Made by a program: the position numbers and the translations under genes. A DNA stretch of 64,000 nt from Siminovitchia thermophila (GTDB taxonomy: Bacteria > Bacillota > Bacilli > Bacillales > Bacillaceae_C), in assembly GCF_016909185.1 (NCBI RefSeq), contig NZ_JAFBFH010000006.1, positions 112,909 to 176,908 of the forward strand, read 5' to 3'. The stretch's first letter is position 1; every line of letters begins with the position of its first letter. The notes beneath the pieces are model-generated. The model was given only the letters and a program-made list of their open reading frames with translations. It did no database searches and was not told where the DNA came from. This document shows, piece after piece, positions 44,162 to 53,318 of the stretch.

Positions 44162-44987
44162 GTGATTTACCTCTCTAACTATTTAGCATTTGTAAAATTG
44201 TTGCAGTTATCCGGATATAAAACCATTTCAGCCCACTCGCTTTTGTGAAGCGATTACATTCATATCGACAAAATTTTATTTCAGACCAAGAAGGAAAACA
44301 GTTACCCTCCTTTTTTGTTACTTTACCCGCAAAGGCAAAGAAAATAGGTATATTTCTCTTTTTGCTAATATCATAGTATTGTACTTCAAGGACGACTCAA
44401 TTGTTATTAATTTTAACAAATAATAACCTAAATTCCATACCCGTTTGACATAAAGGTCATTCCATGTGGTTCTCAGGGCTAGATACGACCCAAGTCTTGT
44501 TGCGCAGGGCTTCGCCAATGGAAGATAGCTATAGCAAGATAAGAGAGTTAGCTGTAGTCATATTCTATTATACAATTTTCGTGAAATATTTTTTAAATTC
44601 GGGACCAACTGTAACATTTTTCGTTTGGGAACTCTGACAAAAAGGCGCGAAACTGTCAAATATTGATTTTTGAGTGAAAATTTACCATCGATAACATGTA
44701 AGAAAATGTTTACCTAAATCAAAATATAATTGTAACATATTTGGTCCTTCTTCAGGGAGAATTCGCACAGTACGTTCCTAAAGAAAAGGAGAGTTAAATG
44801 AAAGCAATAAATATAGTTGACTGAATCAAGAAATGTTGTTACCTCAAAATGACTGGATGAATTGGGGCTTTTATGAAAGTGGCCATAACTTCGAAAAAAT
44901 ATAGCGTGATTTGATTCGTTTTTATCAAGATCGAGAAAAATTTCGATAAAAAGAGAGAAAAATGGATGACAGATTGGAATGGAAGTA
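44162..44987. other. long AT-rich intergenic region, no gene recognised
   Basis: About 825 bp between the permease gene and the riboswitch promoter. Frames on the minus strand (44318-44518 and 44714-45085) lack ribosome binding sites and family resemblance. The region probably holds the permease promoter; a hairpin-like GGAGGGT/ACCCTCC pair near 44290-44315 is the only structure noted. Confidence 0.4.
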
Positions 44988-45016
44988 TTGACGAAAGTGG
45001 ACGCAACTGATAAAGT
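44988..45016 (+). promoter_or_regulatory. sigma-A promoter of the riboswitch-pbuG unit
   Basis: TTGACG (44988-44993), 17-base spacer, TAAAGT (45011-45016). Confidence 0.65.
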
Positions 45017-45045
45017 GAAAACCGAATAGAATATGTCGTTTTGTA

Positions 45046-45111
45046 TCGTATAATAGCGGGAATAGGGCCCGCAAGTCTCTACCAAGCTACCGTAAATAGC
45101 TTGACTACGTG
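45046..45111 (+). ncRNA. purine riboswitch aptamer, guanine class
   Basis: The three-stem purine aptamer is clear: P1 arm CGTA, then TAAT, P2 GCGGG/CCCGC with loop AATAGGG, junction AAGTCTCTACC, P3 AAGCTA/TAGCTT with loop CCGTAAA, then GACTACG closing P1. The pyrimidine that selects the ligand is C (45105), which pairs with guanine or hypoxanthine; adenine riboswitches have U there. It precedes pbuG by 370 bp. Binding should favour the terminator at 45181-45216 and shut off the purine permease. Confidence 0.95.
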
Positions 45112-45180
45112 AAAAACGGGAATTGTCAATGAGGGATATTTATTGTATCTTCGCATCCCATTTTTCCCGCCTAGCCAGTC

Positions 45181-45216
45181 AACGCCTTTAAGCTGTAGCC
45201 GCTTAAGGCGTTTTTC
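45181..45216 (+). terminator. riboswitch-controlled terminator
   Basis: AACGCCTT..AAG / CTT-AAGGCGTT stem followed by five T. Between aptamer and terminator lies a further nested pairing, CGGGAA..GGGAT / ATCCC..TTCCCG (45117-45169), that may be part of the switch. Confidence 0.85.
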
Positions 45217-45299
45217 TATTTGGATTTATTTATCCCGGTAACTGGCAGTAAGGCTCGTATATCGAAGGGGGCATGTGGGAGGTCAAGAGCCAGGAAACA

Positions 45300-45365
45300 G
45301 CTCGACTCATTCAACTAATCAGGGAAAAAGTCTCACTGATTGAAGTTTCACTTACTTTATGTATC
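45300..45365 (+). repeat. partial, decayed copy of the intergenic hairpin repeat
   Basis: CTGATTGAAGTTTCACTTACT at 45338-45358 resembles the edge of repeat copies A and B (CTGAATGAAGTTTCACTTTAT). It lies between the riboswitch terminator and pbuG. Only one end is recognisable. Confidence 0.35.
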
Positions 45366-45479
45366 GGAGCCTTTTATTCTGGGAGAAATTGGGGAATGTA
45401 TGAAGAAGAGGTAAATATGAACAAATTGGCTGCCTTTTAAGAGATCGCTCTATATAAAATTCAATGGAGGAAAGTTAAG

Positions 45480-46814
45480 GTGAAAAATTATTTTAAATTC
45501 GATGAATTAGGCACCAATTATCGGCGAGAATTTATCGGGGGTCTGACAACGTTTTTATCCATGGCTTATATCCTGATTTTAAACCCGATCACATTATCGC
45601 TTGAGACGGTGAAGGATTTACCCGATGCACTGCGAATGGATCACGGTGCCGTATTTGTGGCTACCGCTGTAGCGGCCGCACTTGGGACCTTATTGATGGG
45701 CTTGCTTGCCAAGTATCCTATTGCGCTCGCACCGGGAATGGGGCTGAACGCCTTTTTTGCTTATACAGTTATTTTAACAATGGGAATCCCGTGGCAGACC
45801 GCCTTGACGGGAGTTTTATTTTCGGGAATCATTTTTGTGATTTTAACATTGTCGGGTGTACGGGAAAAAATCATCAACTCGATTCCGGCTGAATTAAAGA
45901 TTGCGGTTGGATCGGGGATCGGTTTATTTATCACATTTGTCGGTTTGCAAAACGCCAAAATTATTGTTAGCAACGATGCTGTACTTGTCGGTTTGGGAGA
46001 TTTAAGGGATGGGAACGTCCTTTTGGCCATTATCGGTATTGTGATTACAGTCATCTTAATGACGCGTGGCGTAAATGGCGGTATTTTCTTCGGGATTTTG
46101 ATCACCGGGATCATCGGCATGGTTACCGGGGTTGTACCTAAGCCAACCGGACTGGTGGGACCTGTACCGAGTATTGAACCAACATTTGGTGCGGCTCTAG
46201 AACCGATTTTCAATTCCCCTGGCGAAGTGTTCACGCTCCAAATGCTTGTTGTCATCTTGACCTTTTTATTTGTCGATTTTTTTGATACAGCGGGCACGCT
46301 CGTTGGTGTGGCACAACAGGCAGGTCTTATGAAAGGAAATACCCTGCCACGGGCGGGGAAAGCTTTGCTTGCCGATTCTTCGGCAACAGTCGTGGGAGCA
46401 GTATTGGGTACGTCTACCACAACCGCTTATGTTGAATCGTCTGCGGGGGTTGCAGCCGGGGCCAGGACTGGCTTTGCGAATATCGTAACAGCCATTTTAT
46501 TCTTGTTATCATTGTTTTTCTATCCGCTCTTGGGAGTTATCACGGCGTCTGTTACTGCTCCGGCTCTGATTATCGTTGGTGTGTTGATGGTGTCTGGAAT
46601 TGGAGGAATTGATTGGAAGAAATTTGAGATCGCGGTGCCTGCTTTTTTCACAATCATCTCAATGCCATTGACATATTCTATTGCGACTGGGATCGGTATT
46701 GGCTTTATTTTTTATCCGATCACAATGTTGGTAAAAGGAAGGATAAAAGAAGTTCACCCTATTATGTACGGATTTTTCGTCGTCTTTGTGTTATATTTCA
46801 TATTTATTATTTAA
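45480..46814 (+). CDS. pbuG: hypoxanthine/guanine permease (NCS2 family)
   Basis: 444 residues starting with GTG after GGAGGAAAG. The sequence follows B. subtilis PbuG closely: FDELGTNYRREFIGGLTTF at the N-terminus, APGMGLNAFFAYT, FVDFFDTAGTLVGVA, and GTSTTTAYVESSAGVAAGA, the last two being the conserved motifs of the AzgA-like NCS2 branch. It has about 12-14 helices and takes up hypoxanthine and guanine with protons. Expression is controlled by the guanine riboswitch upstream, which matches the transported ligands. Confidence 0.93.
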   Translation: MKNYFKFDELGTNYRREFIGGLTTFLSMAYILILNPITLSLETVKDLPDALRMDHGAVFVATAVAAALGTLLMGLLAKYPIALAPGMGLNAFFAYTVILTMGIPWQTALTGVLFSGIIFVILTLSGVREKIINSIPAELKIAVGSGIGLFITFVGLQNAKIIVSNDAVLVGLGDLRDGNVLLAIIGIVITVILMTRGVNGGIFFGILITGIIGMVTGVVPKPTGLVGPVPSIEPTFGAALEPIFNSPGEVFTLQMLVVILTFLFVDFFDTAGTLVGVAQQAGLMKGNTLPRAGKALLADSSATVVGAVLGTSTTTAYVESSAGVAAGARTGFANIVTAILFLLSLFFYPLLGVITASVTAPALIIVGVLMVSGIGGIDWKKFEIAVPAFFTIISMPLTYSIATGIGIGFIFYPITMLVKGRIKEVHPIMYGFFVVFVLYFIFII

Positions 46815-46823
46815 TCGCTTGTT

Positions 46824-46863
46824 GCTTGCGGAAAAGAGAGCTCCTTCTCTGCAAGCTTTTTTT
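46824..46863 (+). terminator. terminator of pbuG
   Basis: GCTTGC..AGAG / CTCT-GCAAGC (46824-46856) followed by seven T. Confidence 0.85.
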
Positions 46864-46904
46864 AAATAGTGCCATCTGAGTGATTGATTATATATTCAGA
46901 ACGG

Positions 46905-47045
46905 AAGGTGGCGCCCCTTGCGGCAATAGCTTGGGCTGAAAACCCCGCAAGAGCGAAGCGATGAGAAGGGGAAAGCAGACCTGCGAAAAAGCGTTCGCCT
47001 GTAGGGAAGAAAATCCATTGGAATGTTCGCTTTCTTACGTATTAC
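46905..47045. repeat. possible Bacillaceae REP-like element
   Basis: The stretch around GAGCGAAGCGATGAG and AAGCGTTCGCCTGTAG resembles the widespread Bacillaceae intergenic repeat with GAGCGAAGCGA and AAGCGTTCGCCTGGAG cores. Assignment is from memory of such repeats. The rest of the gap up to guaA shows no gene. Confidence 0.4.
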
Positions 47046-47198
47046 ATCGAATGATGAAGTTGATTCAAGTGTAAAAATTGGAAAAATTGTCTATCCCATG
47101 AACGATCTTTTTCAGGAGGGTACTTTAATGATATGATGTGTCATATAGTATTTCTCCGTTTGTACGTTGGAGGACTTTTAGATATGGAGGGTGCCTAC

Positions 47199-48752
47199 AT
47201 GCCAGGAAAAACAGAATTGCAACATCAAGAAATGATCATGGTATTAGATTTCGGAAGCCAGTACAATCAGTTAATTACTCGTCGCATACGTGAGTTTGGT
47301 GTATATAGCGAGCTTCATCCACATTCCATTACGATGGAGGAAATCAAAGCCATCAATCCAAGCGGGATTGTTTTATCGGGGGGACCCAATAGCGTTTATG
47401 AGGAAAATGCTTTTCGCTGTGACGAAAGGATATTTGAATTGGGTATACCGGTACTCGGAATTTGCTATGGGATGCAGCTTATGACGAAGCACTTTGGCGG
47501 AGTCGTAGAAAAGGCAAAAGGAAGAGAATATGGCAAAGCAAAGGTTGAAATAAGGGAAGGAGCTCCTCTCTTTACAGAATTGCCTACGGAGCAAACCGTA
47601 TGGATGAGTCATGGGGACTTAGTCAAGGAAGCTCCAAAAGGTTTTGTGATTGATGCTGTCAATCCTTCCTGCCCAATAGCAGCGATCAGCCATAAGGAGA
47701 AAGCATTGTACGGCGTTCAATTTCATCCTGAAGTTCGCCATACGCAGTTTGGCATAGAGCTATTAAAAAACTTTGTGTTTGACATTTGCCGCTGTAAAGG
47801 CGAATGGACGATGGAAAGCTTTATTGATGTTGAAATTGAAAAAATACGAAATGAAGTGGGCGATAAAAAAGTTTTATGCGCGCTGAGCGGCGGTGTTGAT
47901 TCTTCCGTTGTGGCTGTCCTGATTCATAAAGCAATCGGAGATCAACTTACTTGTATTTTCGTCGATCACGGGCTGCTCAGAAAAGGTGAAGCAGAAAGTG
48001 TTATGAAAACTTTCCGTGAAGGCTTCCATATGAATGTCATCTTGGTTGATGCAAAAGAAAGGTTTTTATCAAAACTAAAAGGTGTTACAGATCCAGAGAA
48101 GAAGCGGAAAATTATCGGCAACGAATTTATTTATGTATTTGACGATGAAGCCACAAAGTTAAAAGGAATTGAGTTCCTTGCCCAAGGAACCCTATATACA
48201 GACATTATTGAAAGTGGAACAGCCACGGCCCAAACGATCAAATCACATCATAATGTCGGCGGATTGCCTGAAGATATGGAATTCAAACTGATTGAGCCGT
48301 TAAACACATTGTTTAAGGATGAAGTGCGCGCATTGGGAACGGAACTTGGCATTCCGGATGAAATTGTTTGGCGCCAGCCATTCCCGGGACCGGGCCTGGG
48401 CATCAGAGTGCTGGGCGAAATTACAGAAGAAAAACTGGAAATCGTCCGGGAATCAGATTACATTTTGCGCGAAGAAATTAAAAAGGCCGGACTTGAAAAA
48501 GAAATTTGGCAGTACTTCACTGTCCTGCCCAACATTCGCAGCGTGGGCGTTATGGGAGATGGACGCACATACGACCACACGATCGGCATAAGAGCTGTCA
48601 CCTCCATTGACGGCATGACCTCTGATTGGGCGCGTATACCTTGGGACGTTCTCGAAATCATTTCCACACGGATCGTGAACGAAGTGGAACATGTGAACAG
48701 AGTTGTTTATGATATAACATCTAAGCCGCCTGCGACGATTGAGTGGGAGTAG
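47199..48752 (+). CDS. guaA: GMP synthase (glutamine-hydrolysing)
   Basis: 517 residues from the ATG at 47199 (GGAGGGTG before it); an in-frame ATG at 47184 with GGAGG upstream is an alternative. The class I glutamine amidotransferase domain has its nucleophile C89 in GICYGMQ and FHPEVRH; the ATP-pyrophosphatase domain has [13 protein letters not shown]; the C-terminal dimer domain ends [11 protein letters not shown], identical to B. subtilis. It makes GMP from XMP, glutamine and ATP. The 3' end of guaA is a known integration site for genomic islands, and an integrase gene lies just beyond the terminator. Confidence 0.97.
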   Translation: MPGKTELQHQEMIMVLDFGSQYNQLITRRIREFGVYSELHPHSITMEEIKAINPSGIVLSGGPNSVYEENAFRCDERIFELGIPVLGICYGMQLMTKHFGGVVEKAKGREYGKAKVEIREGAPLFTELPTEQTVWMSHGDLVKEAPKGFVIDAVNPSCPIAAISHKEKALYGVQFHPEVRHTQFGIELLKNFVFDICRCKGEWTMESFIDVEIEKIRNEVGDKKVLCALSGGVDSSVVAVLIHKAIGDQLTCIFVDHGLLRKGEAESVMKTFREGFHMNVILVDAKERFLSKLKGVTDPEKKRKIIGNEFIYVFDDEATKLKGIEFLAQGTLYTDIIESGTATAQTIKSHHNVGGLPEDMEFKLIEPLNTLFKDEVRALGTELGIPDEIVWRQPFPGPGLGIRVLGEITEEKLEIVRESDYILREEIKKAGLEKEIWQYFTVLPNIRSVGVMGDGRTYDHTIGIRAVTSIDGMTSDWARIPWDVLEIISTRIVNEVEHVNRVVYDITSKPPATIEWE

Positions 48753-48760
48753 TAGAAGGA

Positions 48761-48799
48761 GAGCTGAAACCCCTTTGTTTACAAGGGTTTCGGCTCTTT
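48761..48799 (+). terminator. terminator of guaA
   Basis: GAGCTGAAACCCCTT / AAGGGTTTCGGCTC with a short loop, followed by three T. It begins eight bases after the guaA stop. Confidence 0.85.
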
Positions 48800-48808
48800 A
48801 CTCTATTT

Positions 48809-50020
48809 TCATTGCATTGTTATTGCATTATTTGTTTTTAAACCTTTACGTAGGTAACGAGCAGTGAATTGATTCTTGGGTGAAGTATCTTCATTTTCTG
48901 TTGCTGTTTGGTAAGACATAATACCTTCTAATTTATAGGCTACTTCAAAGTTACTGTTTGGATACAAATGTCCGTAGGTGCCAAGTGTCGTTTCAATATC
49001 TTCATGCCCTAGGCGGTCTTTAATGATTAATGGGTTTTCGCCCATACTAATAAGCAAAGAAGCGTGAGAATGTCTTAAAGCATGTAATCTAATTCGATGA
49101 ACCCCAGCTTTTTTTGAAAAACGTGTAATGGCATTCGCTAACGTATGCTTTTGTGTGGGGACACCATTATAGCTCATTACAAAATTGGTTTGAACGACAG
49201 ATTGCTGCACGTCCTTCCATTCGCGGAGTAACGTTAATGTATCTCCATCTAATGCAATATGACGAACACTAGCCTTTGTTTTTGGTTCTACAAAAGAATA
49301 ATTATCCAAATTCTTATAGTAAAGTGTTTTATCGATATATAACAGACCTTTGTCAAAGTCAATATCTTCCCATTGAACCGCAGTGGCTTCTCCAATTCGC
49401 ATGCCTGTCATAAATAAAAACCACAATGAAATAAATAAAAAATATTGATAATAATCTTCTTTATAGAAAAGAGAGATGACTTTTTCAAATTCCTCTTTTG
49501 TCCAAAAGTCTATTTTTGTCTTTGTTTTCTTCACATTACCTACAATTTTTGATGGATTATTTTCAGCTAACCCTAAAACAACAGCTCGATCCATTGCCAT
49601 AGAAAACAACCCTTGAACATTTCTAATATAAGAAGAACGATACTTCTTTTTAGATAACGCTAATTGCCATTTTTGAACATGAATCGGGGTAATTTCTGTT
49701 GTGATTAAGTTATTAAAAAAAGTGAAATGTTTTCTTACAGTTGGTAATCGATTATCGTACGTTCTTCCTTTTACTTGTGTTTTATACCAAGGTAAGAAAA
49801 TATCTTCAATAAAATGTTGGAATAAAACGTCATCTTGCTTTTCTTCTAATGCGTCTGACTTTGTAAGCAGTAACCTCGAATATTCTTCCCTTGCTTCTTT
49901 TTTTGTCTTAAAACCACTGCGGTACTTCTGAATTTGCTTGCCAGTGATGGGGTGATATCCTAAATTTGCCCTAAAATAATAAGTTCCGTTCTTTGCCTTT
50001 TTGACGATATCTTTAGTCAT
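48809..50020 (-). CDS. int: tyrosine recombinase/integrase (ICE type)
   Basis: 403 residues from the ATG at 50020 (AAGGAG seven bases upstream); the frame extends to 50062 without a better site. The N-terminal AP2-like arm-binding part (KAKNGTYYFRANLGYHPITGKQ), the SAM-like core-binding domain and the catalytic domain are complete. Catalytic residues: arginine in MTGMRIGEA, H-x-x-R in HALRHSHASLL, histidine in LGHEDIETTL and tyrosine in GTYGHLYPN. It is the class of integrase found in ICEBs1/Tn916-like elements. Its 3' end faces the guaA 3' end, so guaA is the likely attachment site. Confidence 0.9.
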   Translation of the reverse strand: MTKDIVKKAKNGTYYFRANLGYHPITGKQIQKYRSGFKTKKEAREEYSRLLLTKSDALEEKQDDVLFQHFIEDIFLPWYKTQVKGRTYDNRLPTVRKHFTFFNNLITTEITPIHVQKWQLALSKKKYRSSYIRNVQGLFSMAMDRAVVLGLAENNPSKIVGNVKKTKTKIDFWTKEEFEKVISLFYKEDYYQYFLFISLWFLFMTGMRIGEATAVQWEDIDFDKGLLYIDKTLYYKNLDNYSFVEPKTKASVRHIALDGDTLTLLREWKDVQQSVVQTNFVMSYNGVPTQKHTLANAITRFSKKAGVHRIRLHALRHSHASLLISMGENPLIIKDRLGHEDIETTLGTYGHLYPNSNFEVAYKLEGIMSYQTATENEDTSPKNQFTARYLRKGLKTNNAITMQ

Positions 50021-50058
50021 GATTTCACTCCTTACGCAATTAGTGCAAGAAGTACAAA

Positions 50059-50244
50059 TCACACATCTAAAGTTATCCCTAATACTTCCTCTACAGCTTC
50101 TTTAGGAACACGATCTAACTTTTTAGATTGATAATACGTATGCCCTTTTGAAATCATTAGTTTTTTACACTCTCTAATGATATCAGCTGAAAAAGAGGGA
50201 CCATAACCTAGTGCTATCAAGTCTTTTTTAGTGACTGTGACCAT
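50059..50244 (-). CDS. DUF3173 family small ICE protein
   Basis: 61 residues: VTKKDLIALGYGPSFSADII then LMISKGHTYYQSKKLDRVPK, the pattern of the DUF3173 family that sits directly upstream of integrase genes in many ICEs. It may act as an excisionase-like DNA-binding factor; the small size, the helix-turn-helix-like N-terminus and the position fit. It is 38 bp upstream of the integrase start and in the same direction, with GGAG before the ATG. Confidence 0.7.
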   Translation of the reverse strand: MVTVTKKDLIALGYGPSFSADIIRECKKLMISKGHTYYQSKKLDRVPKEAVEEVLGITLDV

Positions 50245-50424
50245 ATGAACTCCTTTCCATAGACTAGGATATGCTATTTGATATCTGTCTATTATTATAT
50301 CGCGTCTATAAAACTAATTCTAATACGTTGCGTGAATTTGGCTCTTGCACTAAAATTAAAAGGATTTAATGTCATAACTTGATAGTTACTTTAACCTATC
50401 TTGCTAAATTGAATATCAAAAATC

Positions 50425-50640
50425 AGACGGCTGCTGGTGCAGCTCCACGGGAATTTCACCCCTGCAAGTATTTCTTCCAGCCCTACTCATAGCTTGCGAC
50501 GGTTCAAACGCTCGAACCATGACGATAGGGGAGTATCATTATCCTAACTGATGGGTTATCGCCAGCAATCCACCACGATTACATTAGATTCATAGATTAT
50601 CGCTCGTTTCTAACGAAAGTCATGGCGTATGAATCAAGTG
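50425..50640. other. structured non-coding block in the ICE remnant
   Basis: Contains three clear inverted repeats: GCTGC-TGGT-GCAGC (50430-50443), GGTTC/GAACC (50501-50505 with 50514-50518) and GATTCATA/TATGAATC (50587-50594 with 50628-50635) with an inner TTTC-TAAC-GAAA. There is no reading frame. I have the impression that similar sequence occurs in Gram-positive mobile elements, but cannot name it. It could be a non-coding RNA, a transfer origin or a single-strand origin. Confidence 0.45.
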
Positions 50641-50761
50641 GCTCATCATCAGTAGAACGTATCTGATTTTTTGCTTATACTGCACGGCGTAATCTTCCGT
50701 GCTTTCTTTGTCAAAGAACAAATATATGATTAATGAAAGGGAAAACCTAACCGTTCTGTAT

Positions 50762-51016
50762 TCAAATTTTGAAAGCTAAAACAGATTGCATAAGCTTCGT
50801 TCGTAAGCGTTCGCGTGTATCTTCATCGATGCCCCAATAAGTGTTTCCTTGTTCATCACGGAGCTTACACATGTATAAACTTGTCATATAGCTTCTATAA
50901 TGTAGAACAACTACTTTCATTGCTTCTAGCTCACCCTTATTTGCAGCTAAAATGATTGGATACGGCAACAAGCCACGCTCATTTCTTTCCGTATTAGTAT
51001 TAATCATCCCATTCAT
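50762..51016 (-). CDS. Tn916 Orf8-like helix-turn-helix protein
   Basis: About 84 residues. LLPYPIILAANKGELEAMK and the following LRDEQGNTYWGIDEDTRERL match the small conserved ICE protein encoded after the sigma-like gene in Tn916-type elements. The start at 51016 leaves nine bases after GGAGG; 51022 would leave only three. It overlaps the tail of the broken sigma factor gene, the same arrangement as in intact elements. It probably helps regulate the ICE; the precise function is unknown. Confidence 0.65.
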   Translation of the reverse strand: MNGMINTNTERNERGLLPYPIILAANKGELEAMKVVVLHYRSYMTSLYMCKLRDEQGNTYWGIDEDTRERLRTKLMQSVLAFKI

Positions 51017-51466
51017 CTGCATGTTCCTCCAAAAAACGTCTTAACGGTTTAAAGAACTCGTTCGCCTATACTGTACAGTACTAACGTGGAATGTTGAACA
51101 ATTGATCAATTTTTACATCAGAAAGATTAAAAAAGTAGTATAGTAGGATGATAGTACGCTTCTCAACTGGCAAGCTATGCATCGCTTTTGCAAGAAGTGT
51201 AGGAGTAATTCTCTTACCAGCTACTTGAAGTCCTTCTATTTCTTCTCCCTTTTAGTGTTTGTCTAAGGTATAGAGCTGTTTTTCTTCTAGCGGTGTTAAA
51301 TTTGAAAATGTTATCTCCGTTTCTGCCTTTCTTTGTATATGTTGATTGCTTCATTTTTCAGTACTCGCTTACAAAAAGCGTTAAATGCACAACGCACCTG
51401 CCGTTCGGTACCATACACTCAACTCTCTTCGAAACTGCAAAGATGGGTGATGATTTCCCCTTTCAT
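51000..51466 (-). pseudogene. broken ICE sigma-70-like factor gene
   Basis: Read on the minus strand from an ATG at 51466, the pieces QVRCAFNAFCKRVLKNEAIN, LQVAGKRITPTLLAKAMHSL, PVEKRTIILLYYFFNLSDVK and RRFLEEHADEWDD assemble into a small sigma-like protein of Tn916-type elements. It is interrupted by a TGA after about 15 codons, a frame change near 51320, an in-frame TAA, and a pair of +1/-1 indels around STVQYRRTSSLN that put two TAG codons in frame. It cannot make a functional protein. Its end overlaps the Orf8-like gene as expected. Confidence 0.8.
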
Positions 51467-51539
51467 TACCTTCAACAAGTTTTTTTGTAAAATGCCAAAA
51501 ATCAGAGAAAAATTTTTAAAAAAACAATAACACGAGTTA

Positions 51540-53102
51540 ATTTCATAATCCCGAGCCCTTGGGGCTCAAGGCTTTCAAGACGTAAAAAAATAGGCACCTC
51601 CCCAAATCCTGTATAATGTAAGTTACCACACAAACATAACAGGCTGGAGAGATGCCCTATGTCCATTATACGTCAACCAAGCCTATTTGACATGCATGAA
51701 TTATATGAGTTGGAACCTACCCACCACTTTGAGGCTGTTTTTTCGACAATCGATCTGAATCCTTTTTGGAATCTTTTCGATAAACCAAAAAAAGTAGGTG
51801 CCCCAAGAGAACTGAATTATGGTGCCATGGTCTATTCACTTATCGCTCGTATGGTGGAGCGTATCGTGACAATCAAGGACCTAATCAAACGGTTAAAACG
51901 TGACCCGGTTTTTTAGATATGACTGTAGGTTTCTTCACTCGGACCAAATTCCATCTGAAGCCTTCTATTCAAGGATGATTACTGTCATCAGCGAATCAAA
52001 TGTGATGACACATATCCATGATGAACTGATTCTACTTGCCATCAACGAGGGGCATATAAGCGATGAAAACATCGCCTTCGTTGCCACGCATTTTGAGGCA
52101 AGAGATCGTGCGCAAGCCTCCAAAAAGAAAGAAAAGCAGACACCGAAAAAGCGCGGACGCAAGCCGAAGGTGGAACGAGAGCAATGGTTAAAGGAAAAAC
52201 AGGCTGCCGAAAACGCACGCCCGATTTATGAGAAAGAGATTGTTCACCAGCTATCCGAATCAGTGGAAACGTTGTATAAAGAAGCTCCCATCGAACCAAA
52301 ATGGGGAATCAAGAAAAACAGTGATGGGAAAAATACCTTCTGGTTTGGTTATAAAGGACATTTAGCCGTCAGCACAAAGAGTCAATACATTCTAACGGGT
52401 ATAATGACGTCAGGAAATCTCAATGATGGGAAGGCAGCCATCCCATTATTGAAGAAAATTGATCGGGATCTTCCAGCTTTATTTACCGCCGGTCTTTTCG
52501 ATGCAGGTTATGATTATGAGCCCATATATCAGCAATTAACCAATCAGAATCTACAGGCTGTCATCCCATATAACCAGCGCAATGAAAGGGAAGTAGTTGG
52601 ATACGATGAACATTTCGCACCTACATGCGTCCGGGAACATTCTTATCGTTACGACAGCTTCGACCAGAAGTACAAGACACTGAAATACACACGTCCAAAA
52701 GAATGTACAGTTTGCCCATTGCGACTCGATTCCCTTTGTCAAATGACCTTTAAAATTAGGCAATCGACGGATATCCGCAAGTACACACATCCAGCTAGAG
52801 GTTCGAAAAAGTGGAATGAACTTTACAAGGAACGCACAGCTGTTGAACGGGTTAATGCGTACTTAAAGGAATTCTTTGGACTCAATAATGTCCGTCATCG
52901 GACCGGTAAGAAAGCCAGGCTTCACTTCCAATTGGTGACGCTTGTTTACAATGCCTCAAAATTAGCCGCAGACCGGATCAGACTAGAAATGGAGCAACAT
53001 TCGTTAAAAACAGCGTGATTAAATCGCAATACCTTTTTAAAAAAACATTAAAAAACATCATAGGGTAACTCAACCCATTTTCAAAAACGTCAATTATGAA
53101 AT
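51540..53102 (+). mobile_element. IS1182-like insertion sequence
   Basis: About 1.56 kb bounded by the inverted repeat ATTTCATAAT (51540-51549) / ATTATGAAAT (53093-53102). It carries one transposase gene, split by a frameshift. A promoter-like TATAATG (51615) lies before the gene. No clear target duplication is visible. It is inserted upstream of the broken sigma factor gene in the ICE remnant. Confidence 0.75.
51659..53018 (+). pseudogene. IS1182-type transposase, frameshifted
   Basis: The first part (51659-51916) encodes the DUF772-like N-terminal domain, FDMHELYELEPTHHFEAVF to KRDPVF; the rest (51900-53018) continues in the +1 frame with RYDCRFLHSD and the DDE catalytic domain, including LFDAGYDYEPIYQQ, the cysteine cluster CTVCPLRLDSLC and ERTAVERVNAYLKEFFGL. 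The break is at a run of six T (51910-51915): with five T the frame would be continuous. It is either a frameshift mutation, a sequencing slip, or a slippage-controlled gene. Confidence 0.75.
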
Positions 53103-53318
53103 CGATTCACACAACTGAATATTAACAGTTGGGTAGAATCATTTTTAATATTTAATATAAAGGACCAAAAGAAGAAATACTTTAAATGTCAAACTCTATT
53201 TTATTACAATTCCATAAAAACTGATCGAACAAAATAATGAATAATACAAAAATAAAGTTTTTTAAAGTCATTTCTTATCTGTTAAACGTAATTAAACATG
53301 AAAGGTCTAGCTAAATAA

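Noticed and set aside
44230..44260. Catabolite-response (cre) site TGTGAAGCGATTACA upstream of the AapA-like gene
   Set aside because: The spacing does not fit the TGNAANCG core; the match is only superficial.
45761..46420. 219-codon minus-strand frame inside pbuG
   Set aside because: Antisense shadow of a well-conserved permease gene; rich in threonine, proline and isoleucine, without family or ribosome binding site.
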